A stretch of DNA of 17,478 nt, from contig CANROY010000022.1 in the NCBI GenBank assembly GCA_947632355.1, forward strand, positions 1 to 17,478, in the 5' to 3' direction. This document shows positions 7,148-13,441 of the stretch, one piece after another (the first letter of the stretch is position 1; every line of letters begins with the position of its first letter). The position numbers and the translations under genes are program-made. The DNA is from an uncultured Bacilli bacterium (GTDB lineage: Bacteria; Bacillota_I; Bacilli_A; RF39; UBA660). The notes under the pieces were generated by a model. The model was given only the letters and a program-made list of their open reading frames with translations. It did not search any database and was not told the origin of the DNA.

Positions 7148-7162
7148 AAAATTTCTTCTTTT
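7132..7162. terminator. Bidirectional terminator between rpn and def
   Basis: AAAAGAAGAAAT (7132-7143) and ATTTCTTCTTTT (7151-7162) form a perfect 12-bp stem with a 7-base loop containing an A-run. It includes the last codons of rpn and lies 3 bases past the def stop on the other strand. The terminal T-runs are part of the stem, so it can act on both convergent transcripts. Confidence 0.7.
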
Positions 7163-7165
7163 ATG

Positions 7166-7717
7166 TTATATTTCTCTCATCGTATTTGCATTTTTATAAG
7201 GATTTTTTGGATCAATTCGATCTATAAAAAGTATACCATTTAAGTGGTCAATTTCGTGTTGAAAAGCAATCGATAAATCTTCACGGACACGAATAGTAAA
7301 AGGATTTCCTTCTATGTCATAGGCTTCTACGGTAATTCTAGCGTATCTTGGAACAATTCCTTCTACTTCACGATTGATACTTAAACAGCCTTCACCTTCA
7401 CCAACATAAATTAATTCTTCACTATTACTAACGATTTTTGGATTAATTAAAACATAATTTTCAAATTCATTTTCATTTACCTCATCCACAACAACAAAAA
7501 TACGTTTTGGAATACCAATTTGGACATAAGAAAGACCCATACCTGCACGTAAATTATATTTTTCTCTATATTCATCCATTTGGCTCATTTTTAAATACTC
7601 TAACATATCTTTAATGTTTTTTTTATCTTCATTGGTTAATGGAAAAGTTACGTCTTTACTAATTAGTCTTAATCTCTTATCTTTTTCATCTAATATTTCT
7701 ATAGCGGGCAACTTCAT
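7166..7717 (-). CDS. def: Peptide deformylase
   Basis: This metalloenzyme removes the formyl group from the N-terminal Met of new proteins, a step needed before Met removal. The three family motifs are present. Motif 1 is GMGLSYVQ (59-66), where most enzymes have Ala-Ala/Ser-Ala followed by Pro before Gln66. Motif 2 is EGCLS (109-113) with metal ligand Cys111. Motif 3 is QHEIDH (153-158) with ligands His154 and His158 and catalytic Glu155. The length of 183 aa and the insert between residues 35 and 58 fit the Gram-positive type 2 enzymes. The ATG at 7717 is preceded by an AAAGGGA ribosome binding site. The upstream yjcZ-like gene is cut off by its own terminator, so def is probably transcribed alone. 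The second and third residues of motif 1 are unusual, but the catalytic groups are intact. Confidence 0.97.
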   Translation of the reverse strand: MKLPAIEILDEKDKRLRLISKDVTFPLTNEDKKNIKDMLEYLKMSQMDEYREKYNLRAGMGLSYVQIGIPKRIFVVVDEVNENEFENYVLINPKIVSNSEELIYVGEGEGCLSINREVEGIVPRYARITVEAYDIEGNPFTIRVREDLSIAFQHEIDHLNGILFIDRIDPKNPYKNANTMREI

Positions 7718-7766
7718 AGATAATCCCTTTCTTTCGTCCCATATTGTATCAAAAAATCATAAAAAA

Positions 7767-7784
7767 AGGAAGCTAAAACTTCCT
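7767..7784 (-). terminator. Intrinsic terminator of the YjcZ-like gene
   Basis: AGGAAG (7767-7772) and CTTCCT (7779-7784) form a 6-bp stem with a 6-base loop. On the minus strand it is followed by T7. The stem begins inside the stop codon of the gene at 7783-7980. Confidence 0.8.
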
Positions 7785-7980
7785 AGTTGTTATAATTGTT
7801 GCCCCAATTCCATCCAGCACCAATAATGATGATAAGAAGGATAAATAGGACAATCCATATAGCGCCTCCGATACCGTAACCAGAAGTATATCCAGCATAA
7901 CCAGTATTAGCACAACAAGGAGCACCATATCCACTACCATAACCTGCATTATAGTAGCCGTTATTTCCGTAATAATACAT
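7783..7980 (-). CDS. YjcZ-like Gly/Tyr-rich membrane miniprotein
   Basis: This 65-aa protein has a Gly/Tyr/Asn-rich N-terminal half (YYYGNNGYYNAGYG and further GY repeats) with a Cys-Cys pair at 22-23. One membrane helix (IWIVLFILLIIIIGA, about 41-55) and a short GWNWGNNYNN tail follow. The VLFILLIIIIGA core and Gly/Tyr lead match the YjcZ family, small proteins annotated as sporulation proteins in Bacillus. An AGGAGG ribosome binding site lies 8 bases before the ATG, and an intrinsic terminator overlaps the stop, so it is a compact single-gene unit and clearly real. It is divergent from ftsW. Whether this organism sporulates cannot be told from the window; the protein could equally be a general envelope peptide. 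Confidence 0.8.
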   Translation of the reverse strand: MYYYGNNGYYNAGYGSGYGAPCCANTGYAGYTSGYGIGGAIWIVLFILLIIIIGAGWNWGNNYNN

Positions 7981-8047
7981 ATATTATACCTCCTTTATGT
8001 ATCTACTATAGTTTATTGTTCTTTTAAAAAAATGCTACTCTAAATAC

Positions 8048-8062
8048 CTAGAAAGTGTCTAG
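8048..8062. promoter_or_regulatory. Inverted repeat CTAGA-N5-TCTAG in the yjcZ/ftsW divergent region
   Basis: CTAGA (8048-8052) and TCTAG (8058-8062) form perfect 5-base arms around AAGTG. The position between divergent genes suits an operator, but I do not recognise a regulator for it and five-base arms can occur by chance. Confidence 0.25.
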
Positions 8063-8068
8063 TAAACG

Positions 8069-8088
8069 CTATTTTTTCTAAAAAATAG
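8069..8088. promoter_or_regulatory. Perfect AT-rich palindrome upstream of ftsW
   Basis: CTATTTTTT (8069-8077) and AAAAAATAG (8080-8088) are perfect 9-base arms separated by CT. It lies 37 bases before the ftsW start and has only one G-C pair per arm. It may be a protein site or a DNA-bending tract; it is a poor terminator. Confidence 0.35.
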
Positions 8089-8125
8089 TAACAAATTATG
8101 ATATGATAATAATAAGGTGAATAGG

Positions 8126-9304
8126 ATGAAGAAACGAGGATTTATAAAAATTGATGTCCCTTTATTTATTATGATGATTCTATATTCTATATTAGGTCTT
8201 ATTATGATTTTAAGTGCATCTTCTGTTTCTGCTGTTTTACGTTATCATGTTTCTTCTTACTATTTTTTTGTCCGTCAGTTAATTGTTGTTGTGGCCTCTT
8301 TTTTGATAGGAATGCTCTTTATATTAAATATGAAAACCAAAAAGTATGAATTTTTTATGCCTTTTTTCACTGTAGGGATTATTGCAGCACTTATTGGTTT
8401 ATTCTTTAAAGGAATTATTTCTAACCATGCTCAAAGTTGGTATGATCTAGGTTTCTTTAATTTACAACCTGCTGAGTTTGCTAAAACAATATTAATTCTT
8501 TTTATGGCCATTTTTTATGATCGCAGTATGAAAAAGAAAATAACGAATGTTTATTACAACTTAATTCCGATTGCTTTTGCTATTGTACTTTTTATATTAG
8601 TTGCCATGCAACCGGATTTAGGGGGTGCTATTATTATTGCAGGCATTGCTTTCTTAATCTTTATCACGATCCCTTTTGATAAACAAAATCAACTACGATT
8701 ATTAAAATTTATTGGTGTGGTTCTCATTGTTGCAGCCTTTGCTTTTCTTTGTAGTGGAACAAGTCTTTTAAGTCACTTAAACGAAAGACAAATTGGTCGT
8801 TTGAACTTTAAAAATCCTTGTAGTCGTTATGCAGAAGATACCGGTTATCAAGTTTGCAATGGGTTTATTGCCATTCATAATGGTGGTTTATTTGGAGTAG
8901 GTCTTGGAAATTCAACCCAAAAGTATTTGTATTTACCAGAAGCCCATACGGATTTTATTTTCCCAATACTTGTTGAAGAGTTAGGGGCTATTGCAGGAAT
9001 TTTCGTTTTAATTGGTTATGTATATATTTTATATCGTATTTTAAAAATAGGAAGAAATGCACGGGGGAATGTCCGCAATATGATTTTATGCTATGGAACT
9101 TTTTCGTATATTCTACTTCATTTGATTGTCAATTTAATGGGTGTTTTAGCCTTAATTCCTTTAACAGGTGTTCCAATTCCATTCTTAACGTATGGAGGAA
9201 GTTATACAATGAATTTAATTTTAATGCTCTTTGTTGTTCAAGAAGTAGCGATTGAAAATAATAAAACGAAAAGAGACCGTGAAATGGCGAAGTTAGCAAA
9301 TTGA
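8126..9304 (+). CDS. ftsW: FtsW-type SEDS peptidoglycan glycosyltransferase
   Basis: SEDS proteins polymerise lipid II into glycan strands together with a class B penicillin-binding protein; FtsW does this at the division septum. About ten membrane helices span the 392 residues. Family landmarks are LQPAEFAK (113-120), MQPDLGGA (161-168), the long extracellular loop and KYLYLPEAHTDFIF (266-279), whose Asp276 matches the essential catalytic Asp. Near the end is GVPIPFLTYGGS. The wording PEAHTDFIF and NLMGVLALIPLTGVPIPFL favours FtsW/SpoVE over RodA. I chose ATG 8126 because AAGGTGA lies 5 bases upstream; a GTG at 8117 overlaps that site. The loop carries a Cys pair (232 and 244) not usual in the family. 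The gene stands alone and ends in TGA followed by a strong terminator. Confidence 0.93.
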   Translation: MKKRGFIKIDVPLFIMMILYSILGLIMILSASSVSAVLRYHVSSYYFFVRQLIVVVASFLIGMLFILNMKTKKYEFFMPFFTVGIIAALIGLFFKGIISNHAQSWYDLGFFNLQPAEFAKTILILFMAIFYDRSMKKKITNVYYNLIPIAFAIVLFILVAMQPDLGGAIIIAGIAFLIFITIPFDKQNQLRLLKFIGVVLIVAAFAFLCSGTSLLSHLNERQIGRLNFKNPCSRYAEDTGYQVCNGFIAIHNGGLFGVGLGNSTQKYLYLPEAHTDFIFPILVEELGAIAGIFVLIGYVYILYRILKIGRNARGNVRNMILCYGTFSYILLHLIVNLMGVLALIPLTGVPIPFLTYGGSYTMNLILMLFVVQEVAIENNKTKRDREMAKLAN

Positions 9305-9338
9305 CAAAAAACTATTGTAAACGCTCATGTAAAATTAG

Positions 9339-9379
9339 ACTTCTAGTTGACAAAAATTATGTCAAATAGAAGTTTTTTT
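9339..9379 (+). terminator. Strong intrinsic terminator after ftsW
   Basis: ACTTCTA (9339-9345) pairs with TAGAAGT (9367-9373) and TTGACA (9347-9352) with TGTCAA (9360-9365). This is a 13-bp stem with one G/A mismatch and a 7-base loop, and a run of seven T starts at 9373. The embedded TTGACA should therefore not be read as a -35 box. Confidence 0.9.
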
Positions 9380-9391
9380 CATTCTTTTTGT

Positions 9392-9449
9392 AAGAAATTA
9401 TCTCCCAAAAAAAGGAAATACCAAATTCGCGGTGTATATATAAGAGTAG
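9392..9449 (+). repeat. Promoter repeat, copy B (upstream of comEA)
   Basis: This is the second copy of the 58-bp segment at 6151-6208, aligned without gaps with six differences. Its right end runs directly into the GGAGGTGA ribosome binding site of comEA, giving a leader of about 20 bases. Confidence 0.9.
9411..9437 (+). promoter_or_regulatory. Sigma-H-like promoter for comEA-comEC
   Basis: AAAGGAAAT (9411-9419), an 11-base spacer and GGTGTAT (9431-9437) match the sigma-H pattern as in the rpn copy. The two differences between the copies in this part (9421 and 9428) are both in the spacer. In Staphylococcus aureus SigH is known to drive comE and comG operons, so use by an alternative sigma factor is biologically sensible here. 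Confidence 0.55.
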
Positions 9450-9465
9450 GAGGTGATAAAATTAT

Positions 9466-10128
9466 ATGTTTTTTGTTCAAAAATATGTACAAGGAAAAAT
9501 TCCATTTCTAATTGTAATTGTTTTTCTTTGTATCACGAATAGTATAACGGGGTATTTTCTTCTTACCAACAGAGCGGAATGTGTATGTGAGGAATGCCCA
9601 CAAATTTCGAGTGGGGAAGAAGTTGTTGAACAAACAAAACTAAAGGTTGATATTAAAGGTTATGTGAAAAAACCGGGTGTCTATGAAGTAGAAGAAGGTA
9701 CGATAGTAAATGACTTAATAAAAAAAGCCGGTGGATTAAAATCAAATGCTACAACAGATAATATTAATTTAAGTAAAACCTTACAAAATGAAGATGTTGT
9801 CGTAATTTCATCCAAAAGTGAAGTAAAAAAACAAATGAGTACGACTACTTCTACAACAACAAGTGTTGTAAGTCCCTCTATTTTAGTTGAAAGTACCAAA
9901 ACAGAGGAAACAAAAGTGGAAACGAGTAAAGAACCAAATCAAAAGATTAACTTAAATACAGCGAGTAAAGAAGAGTTAATGACACTTAGTGGTATTGGAG
10001 AAGCAAAAGCCTTAAGTATCATCGAGTATAGAACAAAAACACCATTTAAAGACATAACGGAAATTATGAATATTTCTGGTATTGGAGAATCTATATATGA
10101 AAAGATTAAAGATTTTATTACAGTCTAA
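9466..10128 (+). CDS. comEA: Competence DNA receptor ComEA
   Basis: ComEA binds incoming double-stranded DNA on the outer face of the membrane and hands it to the ComEC channel. A membrane anchor (about residues 13-33) is followed by a cysteine cluster (Cys39, 41, 44). Next come a SLBB/beta-grasp domain (about 59-115, VDIKGYVKKPGVYEV), a Thr/Ser-rich linker (about 125-158) and two helix-hairpin-helix DNA-binding motifs: INLNTASKEELMTLSGIGEAK from 161 and IMNISGIGESIYEKI from 200. The length of 220 aa is normal. The ATG at 9466 has GGTGA 9 bases upstream. comEC follows with a 32-base overlap; comEB, which lies between them in Bacillus, is missing. The promoter repeat just upstream is shared with the Rpn nuclease gene. 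Confidence 0.96.
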   Translation: MFFVQKYVQGKIPFLIVIVFLCITNSITGYFLLTNRAECVCEECPQISSGEEVVEQTKLKVDIKGYVKKPGVYEVEEGTIVNDLIKKAGGLKSNATTDNINLSKTLQNEDVVVISSKSEVKKQMSTTTSTTTSVVSPSILVESTKTEETKVETSKEPNQKINLNTASKEELMTLSGIGEAKALSIIEYRTKTPFKDITEIMNISGIGESIYEKIKDFITV

Positions 10129-12154
10129 TGGTTTTTATCTTTTGTTCTTTTCTTTTGTTTGCTTTTATTGCTTTATTAAAACACAAGTCATAACGTATCA
10201 TACAAGTATTCCTAAAAACACAACGCAACTAACAGGAAAACTTTTATCCTATACTATTGATGGAGATAAAGTAAGTCTACTTTTAAAAACACAAGAAAAA
10301 ATAACCTCTACTTACTATGTAAAAAGTAAGGAAGAAAAAGAATCGTTAGAAAAAAACTTAAAAGTAGGTATCACGATTACTTTGTATGGTAAAGAAAAAG
10401 AAGTCATTGGAGAAACAATTCCCAATACGTTTGATTATAAAAAGTATTTAGAACACGAAAGAATTTACTATGCGTTTTCGGCTTCGAAAATAGAAATTGT
10501 AAATACAGAACTATCTTTTTTAAATAAAATTAAAAACGGTATCAATGAACGTATGAAAAAGCTAGGAAATAATCCGTATTTAAAAGCCTTTGTGATTGGA
10601 GATAAAACCCTAATTGCTAGTGAAGAATACGAACGAATTATGAATAATGGTGTAGGGCATTTATTTGCTTTATCCGGAATGCACCTTTCTTTTGTTTATC
10701 TTTTTTTAAATAAACTCTTAAAGAAAGTCAAATTAAAAAATGTGTTCATCTATTCCTTTTTGTTACTCTATTTATTTATTACTGGATTTTCTATTTCCTT
10801 TTTAAGGGCCATTTTGTTTTTGCTTTTACTAGATGCCAATAAAAAGTTCAAATGGAATCTTTCGAGTATCAAGATACTTTTTCTAACAGCCTTTTTGCTT
10901 CTTCTTTATAATCCATTTTATATTTATAATATTGGTTTTTGGTATACGTTTGTTGTTACCTTTTCTCTTCTTTATACAAGTGATGAAATTAAGAAGCATA
11001 AAAAAGGAACACAAGTGTTTTTAGTTAGTTTAATTACATTTTTCTTTAGTTTACCAATTTCTATCTATATCAATTATGAAATCAATGTATTTTCTATTCT
11101 TGCCAATATCGTGTTTGTTCCTTTTATTAGTACTTTTGTCTTTCCTATGGCTATCTTTACATTTTTTTGTCCTATTCTAATGCCTATATTAGAAGTTTTC
11201 CTAAAAATTTTAGAAGTTTTGAATCAAGCTTTTGAAAATTGTGCCATCTTTTTGATTTTTGGTAAAATCAATTTGTTGGAAGTGCTTCTTTTATATGGTC
11301 TTTTGTTAATTGGTGTTAAGGTAAAAAGAAAAAAATATAGTGTATTCTTACTTCTATTTTTACTTTTCTTATACAATAAAAATCTATTAGAAAACTTCTA
11401 TTCCGTTTATTTTCTGGATGTAGGACAAGGCGATAGTGCTTTATTTGTTGCACCAAGAAATAAGGAAGTTTTATTAATTGATTCGGGAGGGGAAGTAGCA
11501 ACTTTAAAAAAAGATTATCAAATACGTAATAAAGAATTTAAACTAAGTGATAATATCATTACCTTCTTAAAAAGCAAAAGAATTCGTTCTATTGATTTGT
11601 TTGTCGCAACCCACGGAGACTTAGACCATCTAGGTTATGCAAGTGCGATTGGAAAATCCATTCCTTTTAAACAAGTACTGCTAAATAGGGGAGAAAAAAA
11701 TGAAAAAGAACTAGAACTTCTAAATACATATAAATCGGTGGAAAACTATACATCTAAATATTTTGATTTTAAGACGTACCGTTTAAAAACGTATACGAAT
11801 GAAAATGATAATAGTACAATTGCAAAACTAAAAATTGGAGCACAAACTTTCTTAATGATGGGAGATGCTTCTAGTAAAGTGGAAAAAGAACTTTTAGAAA
11901 AAGAAAAAAATCCCATTACGTTTTTAAAAGTAGGGCATCACGGTTCTAAAACTTCAACAAGCGAAGAGTTTGTAAAAACGATAAATCCTAAATATGCCAT
12001 TATTTCAGTAGGAAGAAACAATCGGTATGGGCATCCCAATCAAGAAGTATTAGAGAGACTAAAAAATGTGAAAATCTATAGAACGGATTTAACAGGAACA
12101 ATTACATTAAAAATAAAAAAGAATGATTTCAATATAACTACTTGCTTATCGTAA
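10097..12154 (+). CDS. comEC: Competence DNA channel ComEC
   Basis: ComEC forms the inner-membrane channel through which one DNA strand enters during transformation; its C-terminal domain is thought to degrade the other strand. The 685-aa protein has an N-terminal membrane segment, a beta-rich extracellular region (about 45-140) and the Competence domain with the conserved GVGHLFALSGMHLSF motif and many membrane helices. A metallo-beta-lactamase domain starts near 436 (FLDVGQGDSALF). Its metal-binding motifs look complete: THGDLDH near 503-509, GDASS, and VGHHGSKTSTS near 612. It is somewhat shorter than Bacillus ComEC (about 776). ATG 10097 is chosen because GGAG lies 9 bases upstream inside comEA; the in-frame TTG at 10082 has no such site. 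The overlap with comEA implies translational coupling. Confidence 0.96.
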   Translation: MKRLKILLQSNGFYLLFFSFVCFYCFIKTQVITYHTSIPKNTTQLTGKLLSYTIDGDKVSLLLKTQEKITSTYYVKSKEEKESLEKNLKVGITITLYGKEKEVIGETIPNTFDYKKYLEHERIYYAFSASKIEIVNTELSFLNKIKNGINERMKKLGNNPYLKAFVIGDKTLIASEEYERIMNNGVGHLFALSGMHLSFVYLFLNKLLKKVKLKNVFIYSFLLLYLFITGFSISFLRAILFLLLLDANKKFKWNLSSIKILFLTAFLLLLYNPFYIYNIGFWYTFVVTFSLLYTSDEIKKHKKGTQVFLVSLITFFFSLPISIYINYEINVFSILANIVFVPFISTFVFPMAIFTFFCPILMPILEVFLKILEVLNQAFENCAIFLIFGKINLLEVLLLYGLLLIGVKVKRKKYSVFLLLFLLFLYNKNLLENFYSVYFLDVGQGDSALFVAPRNKEVLLIDSGGEVATLKKDYQIRNKEFKLSDNIITFLKSKRIRSIDLFVATHGDLDHLGYASAIGKSIPFKQVLLNRGEKNEKELELLNTYKSVENYTSKYFDFKTYRLKTYTNENDNSTIAKLKIGAQTFLMMGDASSKVEKELLEKEKNPITFLKVGHHGSKTSTSEEFVKTINPKYAIISVGRNNRYGHPNQEVLERLKNVKIYRTDLTGTITLKIKKNDFNITTCLS

Positions 12155-12181
12155 AATCACCAAAAAGAAAAAATCAGCATA

Positions 12182-12214
12182 CTATATAGTACACTACGGG
12201 TAGTGTTTATATAG
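12182..12214 (+). other. Long hairpin downstream of comEC
   Basis: CTATATA (12182-12188) pairs with TATATAG (12208-12214), and ACACTAC (12191-12197) with GTAGTGT (12200-12206), with a small asymmetric internal loop between them. No U-tract follows directly, but a second, terminator-like hairpin starts 5 bases later. It may protect the 3' end of the com transcript. Confidence 0.55.
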
Positions 12215-12219
12215 ATAAG

Positions 12220-12243
12220 GAAGAAAACGTTTCTTCTTTTTTT
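12220..12243 (+). terminator. Intrinsic terminator after comEC
   Basis: GAAGAAA (12220-12226) and TTTCTTC (12230-12236) form a 7-bp stem with an ACG loop, followed by seven T. It ends the comEA-comEC transcript. Confidence 0.75.
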
Positions 12244-12261
12244 GCATAAAAAATAGAATTC

Positions 12262-12347
12262 ATTTGCACCATGGGCCAAACAAATCCTACTATGAAGTGG
12301 CTATGTTCGAACAAATAGCACGACTTCCATATATTCATTATATGGAA
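12262..12347. other. Unexplained GC-richer stretch with a 9-bp hairpin between comEC and holA
   Basis: This stretch is visibly richer in G and C than the surrounding spacers. It contains the palindrome GTTCGAAC (12304-12311) inside GCTAT/ATAGC arms, and a perfect 9-bp hairpin TTCCATATA/TATATGGAA (12325-12333 and 12339-12347). One forward frame reads protein-like (LHHGPNKSYYEVAMFEQIAR, continuing to LPYIHYMEK and a stop at 12351-12353) but lacks a start or ribosome binding site. It may be a gene remnant, a mobile-element end or a small RNA; none of these is proven. Confidence 0.35.
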
Positions 12348-12412
12348 AAATAAAAAATTTGTCAAAAAAAGAAGAAAAAGTATTGTATAATAGTTCTAGG
12401 AGGATTTGTCTT

Positions 12413-13348
12413 ATGTATTTACTTTATGGAGAAAGTTTTCGTTTGATGGAAGAAGACATTGAAAAAATCATAAAAGAAAATCCCAATCGGATTACCATCG
12501 ATTTAAATACTTCTACTTTAAAAGATGTGATTGCGGAAGCCACATTCGTATCAATGTTTCAAGAACAAAAGTATATTGTCGTACGGAATGCTGATTTTTT
12601 TACGTCCGTAAAAACAAAAGAAGAGGATATCGAACTTTTACTAAAGTATATGAAAAATCCGGTTTCTTTATCGACGATAATTTTTACTACTTATCGTAAA
12701 ATAGATACTCGAAAGAAAATCTATAAAGAATTTAGTAGACAGTACAAAGTCAAAATGGTGGATATCACCGATAAAATCGAATTAATGAATAAAATTCGTG
12801 ATAAAGTATTTCAACATAAATTTAAAATTGAGAATGAAACAATTGAATATATCGAAAACGCTTGTCAAAATAAATATGATTTAATCTATAATGAACTAGA
12901 AAAAATATTCTTGTACTATAAAGAACCTCAAAAAATTGAATTCAGTGATGTCAAGCAAATTGTTTCAAGAACGTTACAAGATAATAATTTTAAATTTGTA
13001 GATGCTGTCATTCAAAAAAATATGTCTGTTGCTTTAACGATTTTAGAAGATTTGTATACATTAAAAGTAGACCCGATTGTCCTTTTAAGTTTATTATCTC
13101 GAGAATTTCATATGATGCTTTCTGTTACTTTTTTACAAAGACAAGGTTTTCCTTTTACAAACATTTTAAGTAAATTAGGTTTACAGGATTGGCAAGCTAA
13201 GAAATATAGTAAAAATGCCAGTCTTTACTATGAAGAAGATTTAAAAACGTATATTAAAGAATTAGGAAAAATCGACTATCGTATTAAAAGTGGGCTTGGA
13301 AATCGTTTTTTAGAACTTAAAAATTTTTTACTATTTGTGTGGTCTTAA
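12413..13348 (+). CDS. holA: DNA polymerase III subunit delta
   Basis: HolA is the clamp-loader subunit that opens the beta sliding clamp during replication. The 311-aa protein has the expected plan: an AAA+-like N-terminal domain without a working ATP site (MYLLYGESFRLMEEDIEKI, then KYIVVRNADFF and a STIIFTTYRKID strand), a lid domain, and a helical C-terminal collar domain (DNNFKFVDAVIQK, LSLLSREFHMML, YFLELKNFL-type end). I start it at ATG 12413, which has AGGAGG 7-8 bases upstream; an in-frame TTG-type start at 12359 would include promoter-like sequence. A TATAAT at 12386-12391 may be its -10, though no good -35 is correctly spaced. holA downstream of comEC is the Bacillus arrangement (yqeN); rpsT, which usually follows, is not here. 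Confidence 0.95.
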   Translation: MYLLYGESFRLMEEDIEKIIKENPNRITIDLNTSTLKDVIAEATFVSMFQEQKYIVVRNADFFTSVKTKEEDIELLLKYMKNPVSLSTIIFTTYRKIDTRKKIYKEFSRQYKVKMVDITDKIELMNKIRDKVFQHKFKIENETIEYIENACQNKYDLIYNELEKIFLYYKEPQKIEFSDVKQIVSRTLQDNNFKFVDAVIQKNMSVALTILEDLYTLKVDPIVLLSLLSREFHMMLSVTFLQRQGFPFTNILSKLGLQDWQAKKYSKNASLYYEEDLKTYIKELGKIDYRIKSGLGNRFLELKNFLLFVWS

Positions 13349-13374
13349 TTTGTTAAATGTCAAATAATAGCAAA

Positions 13375-13403
13375 TTGACAAGCCAAAAAGCAGTTGTTAT
13401 ACT
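13375..13403 (+). promoter_or_regulatory. Near-consensus sigma-A promoter for the surface protein at 13442
   Basis: TTGACA (13375-13380), 17 bases, TATACT (13398-13403). It is among the best promoters in the window. The -35 is the right arm of a TGTCAA/TTGACA inverted repeat whose left arm is at 13358-13363, which could bind a regulator. Confidence 0.75.
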
Positions 13404-13411
13404 ATAAAATA

Positions 13412-13433
13412 TAATAAGAGGGTAATAAGAGGG
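13412..13433 (+). repeat. Tandem 11-bp duplication carrying two ribosome binding sites
   Basis: TAATAAGAGGG occurs twice in direct succession (13412-13422 and 13423-13433). Each copy holds a GAGGG Shine-Dalgarno-like core; the second lies 8 bases before the ATG at 13442. A change in copy number would alter the leader of this gene. Confidence 0.85.
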
Positions 13434-13441
13434 CGATTCAT

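Noticed and set aside
9347..9352. TTGACA as a -35 box for comEA
   Set aside because: It is part of the 13-bp terminator stem after ftsW and has no -10 box at the right distance.
12304..12311. GTTCGAAC as a tRNA T-loop or LexA box
   Set aside because: The flanking bases do not form the 5-bp T-stem closed by G53-C61, no cloverleaf can be drawn, and the Gram-positive LexA site needs a 4-base gap between the half-sites.
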